64,000 nucleotides of DNA from Desulfobacterales bacterium (lineage in GTDB: Bacteria > Desulfobacterota > Desulfobacteria > Desulfobacterales > Desulfosalsimonadaceae): the NCBI GenBank assembly GCA_018335195.1, contig JAGXKN010000001.1:62001-126000 (forward strand), written 5' to 3'. Position 1 is the first letter of the stretch; each line of letters starts with the position of its first letter. A program made the position numbers and the translations under genes. Shown piece after piece: positions 28,163-38,338 of the stretch. The notes under the pieces were generated by a model, which did not search any database, had not been told where the DNA came from, and was given only the letters and a program-made list of their open reading frames with translations.

Positions 28163-28555
28163 TCAGATCAGGGACTGTATGCGCTTGATCGCTTCGCCCA
28201 CTTTCAATCTCAAAAAACCCAGCGAGACATTTTTATTAAAAATCGTCAGCAAAAGCAAATCATCCACGACCTTGGAAAAATGGATGCTTTCTTCTTCACC
28301 CTTGTGAAACAGCAGGGAAAATTCCTGTTCGCCGATAATGTTTGCCATCGCGCTGACAGCGCCATAATTTCCAGCCGCCAGAGCCGCCAGCGAAAACACG
28401 TCGTGATCAGACTCCCCGCTGTCAAGATTGACAATGACATTGCCGGCAAGGTCCATCAGGATCACGCTCTGCACGCCCAGATCGATGAGCTCCTTTTGCA
28501 GGATTTCCTCTATGGACTCAATCTGTTCCTTGGTAAAATCAATTGTAAACTCCAT
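28163..28555 (-). CDS. Roadblock/LC7 domain protein (MglB-like)
   Basis: GVQSVILMDLAGNVIVNLDSGESDHDVFSLAALAAGNYGAVSAMANIIGEQEFSLLFHKGEEESIHFSKV. Confidence 0.8.
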   Translation of the reverse strand: MEFTIDFTKEQIESIEEILQKELIDLGVQSVILMDLAGNVIVNLDSGESDHDVFSLAALAAGNYGAVSAMANIIGEQEFSLLFHKGEEESIHFSKVVDDLLLLTIFNKNVSLGFLRLKVGEAIKRIQSLI

Positions 28556-28863
28556 CTACGTTCACCCCTTCAATAATAATTTATGCCCGGCAGGCCGGCT
28601 TTTCGGGGCCTTTTGCCGGAAATTTTCCCGCTTGCCCGGTCTTGGATAAAAACGATTCGGGCTGTGGCTCAACCAACCCTTCAACCCATTTATAAATCAA
28701 TCCCGGCTGCTGCATTCCCGGCCTAGCGTTTGTTTATCAGTACGCACAACGATAGCCGATAGAATTTATAACACATTTTAATTATTTAATTCAAGCGTTA
28801 AAATCAACAATCCGCCCTTGCCGCGTCCGTGAAAAATCTCCTCATCCGCAGGCGCCCCGGGTT

Positions 28864-30237
28864 TTATAAATCATTAAAATATCGTTCCACCAGCGCCTCT
28901 GCCAGCCCGGTATACTCAGTGGCCCCCAGGTTCTTCAGATCCTGCCGGATGGGTTCGGAAAGCGATTCCAGCTTGTCGATAAAAGCGATCAGGTCCTCGC
29001 GGGTAATCCGTTTGCCCCGGGTCAGGGACTTCAGCTTTTCATAGGGTTCGCTTTCCCCGTAAACCCGCATGGCCGACTGCACCGGCTCGGCCAGCAGTTC
29101 CGGATTGGCCTCCAGATCGGCCGCGATTGCGGACTCGTTGGCTTCAATGCGATCCAGCCCCTTGGCGGTGCTCCGAACCGCCACCATCATGTATCCGAAC
29201 AAAACCCCCAGGTTACGAAGCACGGTGCTGTCGCTTAAATCCCGCTGAAACCGGGATATCATCAATTTGACCGCCATGTGTTCCATCATGGAAATCGCCA
29301 GGCCGGCATTGCCCTCGCTGTTTTCAAAATCAATGGGGTTGACCTTGTGGGGCATTGTCGAGGAGCCCACTTCCCCGTCCTTGAGCCTCTGCTTGAAATA
29401 GCCCAGGGAAATATAGCCCCACATGTCGCGGTCCAGGTCTATGATCACCGCGGCGATCCGGATCATGGCGTGCAGGATCGCAGACAGGTAATTGTTGGGA
29501 TTGATCTGGGTGGTATACAGAACAGGGGTCAGTCCGAGGTAATGCTCGATAAACCGGATGGAGGCCGAAATCCAGTCAATTTCCGGAAACACGAAATGAT
29601 GGGCATTATAATTGCCGCTGGCGCCGTTGATCTTGGCATGGACCGGGAGATCTTCAAGCGTCCGCATTTCCTGCCGCAGGCGCCATGCAAAGTTGATGAA
29701 TTCCTTTCCCACGGTGGTGGGGGTTGCGGGCTGGCCGTGAGTTCGCGACATCATCGGCACTCCCCGATACTGGCGGCCGAGGCTTTCAATTTTGGACAAC
29801 ACCGCCCGGTGGTTTTCCTGCAGCTGCCTGCGCCCGGCTGCCATCATCAGTGCATAGGAAATATTGTTGATATCGTCGGAAGTGCATGCAAAATGTACCC
29901 ACTCCTTGATCCGGGCCAGGCCGGCATCAATGAGCTGATCCTTTATGTAATACTCTGCCGCCTTGACGTCATGGTTGGTCTCTTTTTCGATATTTTTAAT
30001 CCGGACAGCGGATTGCACGTCAAATTGTTCATAAATCGCGTCAATCTGTCGGACCTCTTCTTCTTCCACCGTGGCCAGTTTCAAATCCAGCAAAAGAAAT
30101 TTCAGCCACTGCAGTTCCACGTAAACCCGGTACTTGATCAGCCCGTACTCGGAGAATATCTCTTCGAGCCCCGCGGTATGACGCGCATACCTGCCGTCCA
30201 GGGCGGAAATGGTTTTAATCGCCGTTTCCTGATTCAT
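28864..30237 (-). CDS. purB: Adenylosuccinate lyase
   Basis: SALDGRYARHTAGLEEIFSEYGLIKYRVYVELQWL; TSDDINNISYAL; GEVGSSTMPHKVNPIDFENSEGN. Confidence 0.95.
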   Translation of the reverse strand: MNQETAIKTISALDGRYARHTAGLEEIFSEYGLIKYRVYVELQWLKFLLLDLKLATVEEEEVRQIDAIYEQFDVQSAVRIKNIEKETNHDVKAAEYYIKDQLIDAGLARIKEWVHFACTSDDINNISYALMMAAGRRQLQENHRAVLSKIESLGRQYRGVPMMSRTHGQPATPTTVGKEFINFAWRLRQEMRTLEDLPVHAKINGASGNYNAHHFVFPEIDWISASIRFIEHYLGLTPVLYTTQINPNNYLSAILHAMIRIAAVIIDLDRDMWGYISLGYFKQRLKDGEVGSSTMPHKVNPIDFENSEGNAGLAISMMEHMAVKLMISRFQRDLSDSTVLRNLGVLFGYMMVAVRSTAKGLDRIEANESAIAADLEANPELLAEPVQSAMRVYGESEPYEKLKSLTRGKRITREDLIAFIDKLESLSEPIRQDLKNLGATEYTGLAEALVERYFNDL

Positions 30238-30284
30238 GGATCCCCTGCTTTCTTCGTGATTTATTATTCATTGGCGCTAACCGC

Positions 30285-32285
30285 TTAATCCCTTTTTTCC
30301 GGGCCCAGATACGCCGTGGGCCGGGTCTGGCGGATATATCGCTTGACCCCCCGGACAATGCCGTCGCATAATTCCTGCTGATAGGCCGGATCGGTCAGGC
30401 GGCTGCATTCCCGCTTGTTGCTGATAAAAGAGGTTTCAACCAGAATCGCAGGCATCTGGGCGCCCAGCAGCACATAAAAGGGCGCCTGCTTGACGCCCTT
30501 GTCCTTGATGCGTTTATACCGGTTATCCAGGTGCCTGCACATATCCTTCTGCACAAGTGTGGCCAGCCGGCTGGACTCGTTGACCTTGGCATTGCGCATC
30601 AGGTCGTTTAAAATGTTCTGCAATTCGCTGATATTCTTCTCGGAAGTCGCATTTTCCCGCGCAGCCACGGCAATGGACTCTTCATTCGTGGTCAGGTTCA
30701 GAAAGTAGGTTTCAATACCGTAGGCGTTTCTGTTTCGCGACGCATTCGCATGAAGGGAAATAAACAGGTCCGCCTTTTTCGTGTTGGCGATTGCTGTTCG
30801 CTCCTCTAACGTCAGATACTCATCCCTGCTCCGGGTCAGCAACACTTCACAGTTGAGTTCCTGGCGCATCTGCTCTGCCAGCTTCTTGGCGATATCGAGT
30901 ACCACGTGCTTTTCATGCACGCCCCGGCTGTATCCCGGGGCGCCGTAATCCCTGCCCCCGTGCCCTGGATCAATGACCACCCGCCGCACGCCAAGGGCCA
31001 GAGCCTTGGCAATCGACGCCTCTCCTTTATCGGCCGTGCCGGTCTGCCCCCCGGCCCCCTGGTTGCGGGCAACCGCCTCTCCCCGAACGTCAATGACGAT
31101 GCGGAACGGATTTTTCAGGGAAAAGACATTGTAGTTTTCAAAAGACTTGATATCCACAACAACCCGCACGGTCTCCGGATCGTGCTGACCGGCCCGCACA
31201 TCTTTTAACAGGGTGTCGTCTATGGGGATCTGCTTCTGGATATCATTTCCCAGGCGACTGTTTTTCAGATCCACGTACAGCCGCTGATGCGGCTGATTAA
31301 TGGACGGATCCTTGTTCAACAGGTTGTTTTTAAAATCGGTTTCCTGGTTGGCGTCAATCACCACCCGGGTATATTCCGGGTTGGACCAGTACCGGATACC
31401 GGTGACCGTAATGGGTTCGCCCGGATCCGGGGCCGGGGTATCCGCAGCCGAATCGGTGGTCACCTCGCCGGATGCGGTCTCCTCCCGGGTGACCTCCCGG
31501 ATTTTATCCCCGCCCGCCTTTTGCCTGCCAAGCTGTTCCCGGGCCCGGTCGCAATAGGCACTGGATGGATATTTTTCAGTGATTCGCTCAAACAGCGACC
31601 GGGCTTTTTCCCGATCCCGGGGATTGCCTGAATGCGTATACAGCCCCCGGTAAAGCTCGGCGGTCATGAAAAGCCCGGCTGCCGCCCATGGACCCTCCGG
31701 GTCCCGGTTATGTACCTGCCTGAATTCGCGAATGCACTCCATCCAGGCACTGCGGTATTTCTGGCGCTTGGAATTGTTCTTTAACTCCTGGTAGCAGGAC
31801 TCGGCGGCATAGTACTGCTTTCTGGCCCCGGAAGTATCTGCCATCCGATCCGAACCCAATTGGTCGAGCGCCTTGCGGGCGTCTTTCCGGTAAGCGCTGG
31901 ACGGATAATCGGCCACCACCTGACGGAAAAGGGACCTGGCTTTTGACAGGTCCGCGGGCTTGTAAGAATGCTTGTAAAGCTTCTGGTACATGGAGCCGGC
32001 CATGTACAAACCGGCTGCCGCCCACGGACCCTCGGGGTCCTGGCGATGCACGGCCTCGAACTTGCGGATGCAGTCCAGCCAGTAACTCCGATATTTCTGT
32101 CGTTCGGGGCTATCCTTTAAATCCTGGTAGCACGACTCGGCGGCAAAATAAAGCTTGTTCGGCGGTGTGCCGATGGATGCACAGGACCAGAACACGGTGA
32201 GCAAACAGATCAGTATGGCCGGAACAATGCGTCGCAAGATCATTTCCCGATATGTTTTTCCACTGGCTTTTCCGGGTGAGTTCAA
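30285..32285 (-). CDS. amiC: N-acetylmuramoyl-L-alanine amidase (AmiC type) with AMIN domain and duplicated N-terminal TPR-like module
   Basis: RRVVIDPGHGGRDYGAPG; ADLFISLHANAS; PAILVETSFISNKREC; AMIN-like IRYWSNPEYTRVVIDANQE. Confidence 0.9.
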   Translation of the reverse strand: MNSPGKASGKTYREMILRRIVPAILICLLTVFWSCASIGTPPNKLYFAAESCYQDLKDSPERQKYRSYWLDCIRKFEAVHRQDPEGPWAAAGLYMAGSMYQKLYKHSYKPADLSKARSLFRQVVADYPSSAYRKDARKALDQLGSDRMADTSGARKQYYAAESCYQELKNNSKRQKYRSAWMECIREFRQVHNRDPEGPWAAAGLFMTAELYRGLYTHSGNPRDREKARSLFERITEKYPSSAYCDRAREQLGRQKAGGDKIREVTREETASGEVTTDSAADTPAPDPGEPITVTGIRYWSNPEYTRVVIDANQETDFKNNLLNKDPSINQPHQRLYVDLKNSRLGNDIQKQIPIDDTLLKDVRAGQHDPETVRVVVDIKSFENYNVFSLKNPFRIVIDVRGEAVARNQGAGGQTGTADKGEASIAKALALGVRRVVIDPGHGGRDYGAPGYSRGVHEKHVVLDIAKKLAEQMRQELNCEVLLTRSRDEYLTLEERTAIANTKKADLFISLHANASRNRNAYGIETYFLNLTTNEESIAVAARENATSEKNISELQNILNDLMRNAKVNESSRLATLVQKDMCRHLDNRYKRIKDKGVKQAPFYVLLGAQMPAILVETSFISNKRECSRLTDPAYQQELCDGIVRGVKRYIRQTRPTAYLGPEKRD

Positions 32286-34948
32286 TCCACGTACCTGCTT
32301 TCACCCGGCGCCTGTCCGTCGAGGACTTTTTCCTTGAGCATGTTCAAATAATTCATGGCCTCCAGCGGGGTCATGCGCGAAATATCAACCTGTCTGAGCT
32401 TTTCAAGCACCACCTGTTCCGGTCCCCTGAAAAGCGGAAGCTGGACATGCTGCTGCTGTTTTCGGATCCGTTTTGACGGCCCGGCTGCCTCCCGGCCAAG
32501 CACGTGACCCTGTTTTTCCACATTCTCCAGCACTTTTTTGGCACGATCAACAACTTTTTCCGGCATCCCGGCCAGACGGGCGACCTGGATGCCGTAGCTC
32601 CGGTTTGTGCCGCCGGCAACCAGCTGATGCAGAAAAATGATTTCCTCTTTGATCTCCCGGACCGCGATATTGTAATTTTTGACCCGCTCCTTGATGCGGG
32701 GCAGTTCGGTTAACTCGTGATAATGCGTGGCAAACAGGGATTTCACCCCCACGCCGTGGAGGTCGTGGAGATACTCGGCCACAGCCCAGGCAATGCTCAA
32801 CCCGTCAAAGGTGGAAGTTCCCCGGCCGATTTCGTCCATGATCACCAGGCTGTCAGGCGTGGCGTTGTTCATGATGTTGGCGGTTTCCTCCATTTCCACC
32901 ATGAAAGTGCTCTGCCCGTGGGAAAGATTATCCAGCGCCCCCACCCGGGTAAAAATCCGGTCTGTCAGGGCAATTTCGCCCCGGGCCGCCGGGATAAAGG
33001 ACCCCATCTGGGCCATGAGCACAATGAGGGCCACCTGACGCAATACCGTTGACTTGCCGGCCATGTTCGGGCCCGTAATAATTAAAAGCTGGTTTTCCCG
33101 GTTGTCCATGCAAACAGTATTTGGCACAAAGCGTTCACCCACAACAAGTTTTTCCACAACCGGGTGGCGCCCCTCCTCGATCCGGATCTCCCCGCCGGTA
33201 TTGATTTGCGGCCGCGTATACCCGTTTTGCGCGGCAACTTCCGCCAGGGCGCAGAGCACATCAATGCGGGCCGCAAATTCGGCTGCAAGCTTTATGGCCC
33301 GGTGGCCGGCGGCCACATCCTCCCGAAGCCGACAGAAAATTTCGTGTTCCAGCAGAGCCCGCTGTTCCTGTGCGCCAAGAACACGGGTTTCAAACGACTT
33401 GAGTTCGTCGGTGATGTAACGTTCGGCATTGACCAGGGTCTGCTTGCGCACGTAATGCGCCGGCACCGCGTCGGCATAGCTCCTGGAAACCTCGATGTAG
33501 TAGCCGAAAACCTTGTTGTACCGGACTTTCAGTGTCTGAATGCCGGTGGCCTCCTTTTCCCTGGCCTCGAGTTCGGCCAGGTAGCTTTTGCCGTCTCTGG
33601 CAATGTGGATCAGCTCATCGAGCTGTTCATCAAAACCCGCCCGGATCATTCCCCCTTCATTGACCGTGGGCGGCGGGTCTTCCACCACGGCCCGCCCGAT
33701 TTTGGCAGCAAGCGCTTCGAGCTCCGGGAAAATCGATTCATCCGGGAAAAACAACCCGGCGTCAAAGGCTTCCAGGTGACCTCTGATTTCGGGCAGGGCT
33801 TCAATGGAGCGCTGCAATGCGACCATGTCCCGGGCATTTCCCTGGCCCATGGCGATTTTGCTGCCCAGGCGCTCCAGGTCGGCCACGGATTTCAATCCGC
33901 CGCGGACGGCCTTGCGCGCAGCCGATGCCTGCACTGCCTGGTCCACGGCATCCTGCCGCATCAAAATGGCCTCCGCGTCGAGCAGCGGATACCGGATCCA
34001 CCGCTTGATCAGGCGGCCGCCCATGGCCGTGACAGTCAGATCCAGCACGGAAAGCAACGTGGCCTGCCGGTTTCCGGTGCGCAGATTGGCCAGCAGCTCC
34101 AGGTTGCGGCAGCTCACGTCGTCGATCCGGAGATAGGCATCCAGGAAATAGGTCTCCAGGCCGGAGAGATGGGCGATTTCCTGCTTCTGGGTGTCCTGTA
34201 CGTAACACAGAAGGGCCCCGGCCGCCCCCACGCCGGATTTGAGCGACTCGCAGCCGAAGCCTTCCAGGCTGCGGGTGTGAAACTGCTCGATCAGGCGCTG
34301 CCGCGCGGATTCATAGGCAAACACCGCGTCGTCCATTGTGCTGATCGCAGCTTCGGAAAAAAAGTTCAGGAAATCCTCATAATCCGGGACATCAGCAGCA
34401 GATGCCGGCAGCAGAATCTCGCTGGGCCCGATGCGCCGGGCCTCTTCTAAAACCGCCGCGGCATCCTCGCTCTGGGAAACCCGAAACGAACCGGTGGAAA
34501 TATCCAGACAGGAAAGTCCGCATCCGTCGTCGCCGATGAGCACGGACATGATGAAATTATTGGTGCGGGCATCGAGCAGATCGTTGTTGATCACCATGCC
34601 CGGGGTCACCACCCGGACCACTTCCCTTTTGACCAGCCCTTTGGCTTCGGCCGGATCCTCGGTCTGCTCGCAGATGGCGACCTTGTATCCCTTTTCCACC
34701 AAGCGGCCCAGGTAGATCTCGGCGGACTTCACCGGCACGCCGCACATGGGCACCGGCGTGGTTTCATGCTTGTTGCGCGCCGTCAGCGTGATTTCAAGAG
34801 CCCGGGATGCGGTCTCGGCATCGGAAAAAAACATCTCATAGAAATCCCCCATCCGGTAGAAAAGGAGGTAATCAGCATACTGCTCCTTTATCTCCAGGTA
34901 CTGCCGGATCATCGGCGTGATTTGGGAGCTCTTGCCGCTATCGCCCAT
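32282..34948 (-). CDS. mutS: DNA mismatch repair protein MutS
   Basis: TPMIRQYLEIKEQYADYLLFYRMGDFYEMFFSDA; ITGPNMAGKSTVLRQVALIVLMAQMGSFIPA; MDEIGRGTSTFDGLSIAWA. Confidence 0.98.
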   Translation of the reverse strand: MGDSGKSSQITPMIRQYLEIKEQYADYLLFYRMGDFYEMFFSDAETASRALEITLTARNKHETTPVPMCGVPVKSAEIYLGRLVEKGYKVAICEQTEDPAEAKGLVKREVVRVVTPGMVINNDLLDARTNNFIMSVLIGDDGCGLSCLDISTGSFRVSQSEDAAAVLEEARRIGPSEILLPASAADVPDYEDFLNFFSEAAISTMDDAVFAYESARQRLIEQFHTRSLEGFGCESLKSGVGAAGALLCYVQDTQKQEIAHLSGLETYFLDAYLRIDDVSCRNLELLANLRTGNRQATLLSVLDLTVTAMGGRLIKRWIRYPLLDAEAILMRQDAVDQAVQASAARKAVRGGLKSVADLERLGSKIAMGQGNARDMVALQRSIEALPEIRGHLEAFDAGLFFPDESIFPELEALAAKIGRAVVEDPPPTVNEGGMIRAGFDEQLDELIHIARDGKSYLAELEAREKEATGIQTLKVRYNKVFGYYIEVSRSYADAVPAHYVRKQTLVNAERYITDELKSFETRVLGAQEQRALLEHEIFCRLREDVAAGHRAIKLAAEFAARIDVLCALAEVAAQNGYTRPQINTGGEIRIEEGRHPVVEKLVVGERFVPNTVCMDNRENQLLIITGPNMAGKSTVLRQVALIVLMAQMGSFIPAARGEIALTDRIFTRVGALDNLSHGQSTFMVEMEETANIMNNATPDSLVIMDEIGRGTSTFDGLSIAWAVAEYLHDLHGVGVKSLFATHYHELTELPRIKERVKNYNIAVREIKEEIIFLHQLVAGGTNRSYGIQVARLAGMPEKVVDRAKKVLENVEKQGHVLGREAAGPSKRIRKQQQHVQLPLFRGPEQVVLEKLRQVDISRMTPLEAMNYLNMLKEKVLDGQAPGESRYVD

Positions 34949-35007
34949 GATGCCACAATGCCTCGGTTATAAGCGATATATGAAAAACCGGCGAGAACGC
35001 AAAAATC

Positions 35008-35439
35008 CTATTCACCCGGTTTCTCTTCGTTTTTTTCTCCGCCGGCTTCGGAAGCCGGGGTCTGAGTCGTGCCCTGCTGTTGCTGCGGCGGGGCTTGACG
35101 GCTCTGCGGGGATTGCTGCTGCGCCTGCGGCGTTTCACCCGGAGCGGATTCAAGCGCGGCGATTTTCTTCTCACCGGCCGCGACCTTTTCATTTAGCTGC
35201 CGGATGGTTTTGCGGTCCCTGAACTTCTGGGCCAGGGTAAAAAAATAGGATATCAGCATCCCGATCAAAAACACGGCAAGATAATATACGCCGGTGGGCA
35301 GCTCTGGCGAATCATAGCTGAAAAAATAAAGGTCAATCCCCAGGCTGCGCCCGACAATAAAGAACTCGCTGTTTTGATAGACCACAAGGCCCACCAGTCC
35401 GATCACCACCAGCCAGAACACGTACTTGACCTTTTTCAT
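35008..35439 (-). CDS. LapA/DUF1049-like membrane protein with Gln/Pro-rich C-terminus
   Basis: Two TMs, MKKVKYVFWLVVIGLVGLVVYQN...YYLAVFLIGMLISYFFTLAQKF; start moved to internal M. Confidence 0.7.
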   Translation of the reverse strand: MKKVKYVFWLVVIGLVGLVVYQNSEFFIVGRSLGIDLYFFSYDSPELPTGVYYLAVFLIGMLISYFFTLAQKFRDRKTIRQLNEKVAAGEKKIAALESAPGETPQAQQQSPQSRQAPPQQQQGTTQTPASEAGGEKNEEKPGE

Positions 35440-35589
35440 GCGATTTTCCTCCACAAAAGGCTCGAATTTGGCACCATATCCCTCGTAACGGATCACGCCG
35501 CGTGTTGTCAAACTGTCATATTGAATTTTTTGCCCGAAAAACTCAACCGTTTTTTGTACTGCGGGAAATCGGGCCGGGGCCGGCCGGCA

Positions 35590-36759
35590 TCAGAAAACCC
35601 GGACCTGCGGACGCATTTCCGGCGGTGCCTGGCTTAAAAAATACTGGTCTGTCATGCCGGCGATAAAATCGCGCACAATTGCTGCGCTGCTGTGGGAGGC
35701 CCTGTACTCGTCGGCCATTCCGTTAATAAAATTCCTGTATATGGGGGATTCCGGATTCCGCTGCTCGATATCCGCCAGGAGACGGGCAAACAGATGTTCA
35801 AACATCGCCTCGATGGCGGGCACGTCCTTCTTGATCGCCGGGTTTTTATAAATCCGCTCATAGTTAAACCGCTTCAGGCGGTATAGCGCCTCTGAAACCG
35901 CCGGGCTGAATGCCACCCAATCCTGGCCATAGCTGCTGCGGATCGCGTCTGTCACCAGGGTGTAGACAATGGTGCCGTTTGTATCGCCCAGCTGCTCGAC
36001 ACAGGACTGCGGCAGGTCCGAACGCTCGATCAGGCCCAGGCGGATGGCATCCTCGATGTCCCTGCCGATATAGCTGATCGTATCGGCGAACCGGACCACG
36101 CAGCCCTCCAGGGTCATGGGCACAAGCGTAACCGGCCGGCCCGTTTGCTTGTCGCGCAGTTCGCGGTCATGCTGCTCAAACGTTTTGCCACGGACCGGTG
36201 CCAGGTGCTGATCATGGACTTCCCCGTCGTGGCAAAGGATGCCGTCCAGGGTCCGAAGGCAGAGATTCCACCCCCTGCCCTTGCGCTCCACTTTTTCCAA
36301 AAACTGCACGCTCTGGACGTTATGATGATAAGTCCCGATGCCGTGCCGGCTGCAAAGTGCCGAGAGCATCCGCTCTCCGTCGTGCCCGAAAGGGGCATGG
36401 CCGATGTCGTGGCCGATGGCCACGGCCTCGATCAGGTCCTCGTTTAACCCCAAAAACCGGCCGATGGTCCGGGCCACCTTGGATACAAGCTGCACATGGA
36501 GCATCCGGTGGGTAATGTGATCGTTTCGGATCAGGTAAAACACCTGGGTCTTGTCAATATAACGGCTGTAGGCAAGCGAATGCAGGATCCGGTCCACGTC
36601 CACCGCGTACTGCTGCCGGTAATCGGCTTCCAGCAGTTTTTCCGGGCGGCGGCGCAAGCCCTCCGCGCTCCTGGCTGCGGCAGGGGAAAGCACTTCTTCC
36701 TCCCGACTGTCAAGCAGTGTTTTCAGCCGATCCAGCGGGGGGAGTTCAGATTTCGCCAT
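35590..36759 (-). CDS. dgt: Deoxyguanosinetriphosphate triphosphohydrolase (HD domain)
   Basis: QYAVDVDRILHSLAYSRYIDKTQVFYLI; HRMLHVQLVSKVARTIG; IGHDIGHAPFGHDGE. Confidence 0.9.
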   Translation of the reverse strand: MAKSELPPLDRLKTLLDSREEEVLSPAAARSAEGLRRRPEKLLEADYRQQYAVDVDRILHSLAYSRYIDKTQVFYLIRNDHITHRMLHVQLVSKVARTIGRFLGLNEDLIEAVAIGHDIGHAPFGHDGERMLSALCSRHGIGTYHHNVQSVQFLEKVERKGRGWNLCLRTLDGILCHDGEVHDQHLAPVRGKTFEQHDRELRDKQTGRPVTLVPMTLEGCVVRFADTISYIGRDIEDAIRLGLIERSDLPQSCVEQLGDTNGTIVYTLVTDAIRSSYGQDWVAFSPAVSEALYRLKRFNYERIYKNPAIKKDVPAIEAMFEHLFARLLADIEQRNPESPIYRNFINGMADEYRASHSSAAIVRDFIAGMTDQYFLSQAPPEMRPQVRVF

Positions 36760-37531
36760 TTCCGATCTTAGCCTCCATCATCTTCGCATAATCAATGCCG
36801 GCCCTGGCAAAGCCGGTTTTTCCGTATTTCATGTTGGCTTCGAGGACATAATAACGCCCGTTGCATACGCAGATATCCAAGCCCACGTCGTTCCAGCCGC
36901 ACCGCCGTGCGGTATCCAGTGCCAGTTCGCAGGCTCCTGCCGGAACGTTATCCAGGCTGATCCGCCCGCCGCACTCCAGATTGCTCCGGAATTCGCCGGG
37001 CGATGCAATGCGCCAGTAGGCAAGGGCGACTGAATCACCGATGATCACCACCCGGATATCCCGGTCAATGGGCAGATATTCCTGGATATAGGCCACCCCG
37101 GTCAAATCGCAGTAAGTCTGCAGGTCATCTGCGTTTTCAATCAGGTAAACGCCCCTGCCCAGCGCCGAACCGCGGGGAATTTTGCCCACAACGGGAAATC
37201 GAAAATGCGCCAGGATTTTTTCCTGCCGCCGACGGCCGTAAAAGGCCCGGGTTTCGGGCCTGGGCACGTCCAGCATGGCAAAAAGCGCACTCTGCTTGAT
37301 CTTGTCCTGGACAAAACGGTAGGTATGCGCGCTCGGGAATATCGGTTTGCCCATGGCCGCAAACATGTCGGCATAAAACGTGGATGGATAATAAATTTTG
37401 GCTGCATCCCGGATAATAGCCGCATCTTTGGGGGGATAATCCGAAAAATCGGGCCGCACGCCCAGGCAGGTAACATTGGCGCACGCCCGCAGGTGCAATT
37501 CCAGGGCAACGGCAGGGGATGCGGATTTCAT
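36746..37531 (-). CDS. RimK-like ATP-grasp ligase
   Basis: FPVVGKIPRGSALGRGVYLIEN; YIQEYLPIDRDIRVVIIGD; GLDICVCNGRYYVLEANMKYG. Confidence 0.78.
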   Translation of the reverse strand: MKSASPAVALELHLRACANVTCLGVRPDFSDYPPKDAAIIRDAAKIYYPSTFYADMFAAMGKPIFPSAHTYRFVQDKIKQSALFAMLDVPRPETRAFYGRRRQEKILAHFRFPVVGKIPRGSALGRGVYLIENADDLQTYCDLTGVAYIQEYLPIDRDIRVVIIGDSVALAYWRIASPGEFRSNLECGGRISLDNVPAGACELALDTARRCGWNDVGLDICVCNGRYYVLEANMKYGKTGFARAGIDYAKMMEAKIGNGEI

Positions 37532-37558
37532 AAGGTTTCTGAAATGCTTTTCTCGGGG

Positions 37559-38338
37559 TCAATCACAGCGGGCGCCTTCGGGAAGATCTGTGGAAAACGC
37601 TTCGGCCGAGGGTTTGATATTGATCCAGCAGCGCTCAACGAAAACCCGCATCCGGCTGCCGGATTCGTCTGAAATTTCCAGGGCAAAGGGCATGGGTTGG
37701 CCGCTGACCTGTCGGCGGCGCGTGATTTTTGCCCGGTAATCGGGGCCGCGCCATCCGTAGACCGTCACTTCCCGGACATGGGCCATATCCGGCGAAAACC
37801 GGATGGTTTCCACTGTGCCGAAAAACCGCTTCTTCAACACCACCAGCTTCTCCCCGGAATCCATATCGTATGCGGCCGCTGAATCGTAATCCACCAGCGG
37901 CGCCCCGCCGCCCAAAAGCCGCACCAGATCTCCGGCCGCCAGGTCCATGCCGACAAGCGGCGCCAGGCTTCTGCCTCCGGGTGTTTCCCTGCGCAGGCAG
38001 CCCTCATCCTCGCTGTGAAAAATAAAATAACATTTGCGCGGATCGCAGATCATCCGGGCAAATGCCTGGCCCGTCAGGCTCAGGGCCGCAACCCGCAGCC
38101 GGCCGTCAGGGGCGGCCACCCACGCGGCCCGGACACCCCATGAGTTGCCGCTGTTTTGGATGCCGATCCGGCCGATGCCCTTGTAAGCGGCCAGCTCCGC
38201 ATTTTTTGCCTTTACGGTGCGCAGCATCCGGGCCGAATCCGGAGCGGAAAGCTGTGAGGTAACCCCCGGAGGCTGCCTGCCGGCACATGCGGCAAGCAGC
38301 ACCAGACAGAGAAGAAACGGCCACCTGGAAAGCTTCAA
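37559..38338 (-). CDS. Outer-membrane lipoprotein, LolB/DUF4292-like
   Basis: Lipobox LLAACAG; YKGIGRIGIQNSGNSWGVRAAWVAAPDGRLRVAAL resembles LolB/DUF4292. Confidence 0.6.
   Translation of the reverse strand: MKLSRWPFLLCLVLLAACAGRQPPGVTSQLSAPDSARMLRTVKAKNAELAAYKGIGRIGIQNSGNSWGVRAAWVAAPDGRLRVAALSLTGQAFARMICDPRKCYFIFHSEDEGCLRRETPGGRSLAPLVGMDLAAGDLVRLLGGGAPLVDYDSAAAYDMDSGEKLVVLKKRFFGTVETIRFSPDMAHVREVTVYGWRGPDYRAKITRRRQVSGQPMPFALEISDESGSRMRVFVERCWINIKPSAEAFSTDLPEGARCD

Noticed and set aside
33164-34450. 428-aa plus-strand ORF
   Set aside because: Antisense to mutS, no recognisable domain.
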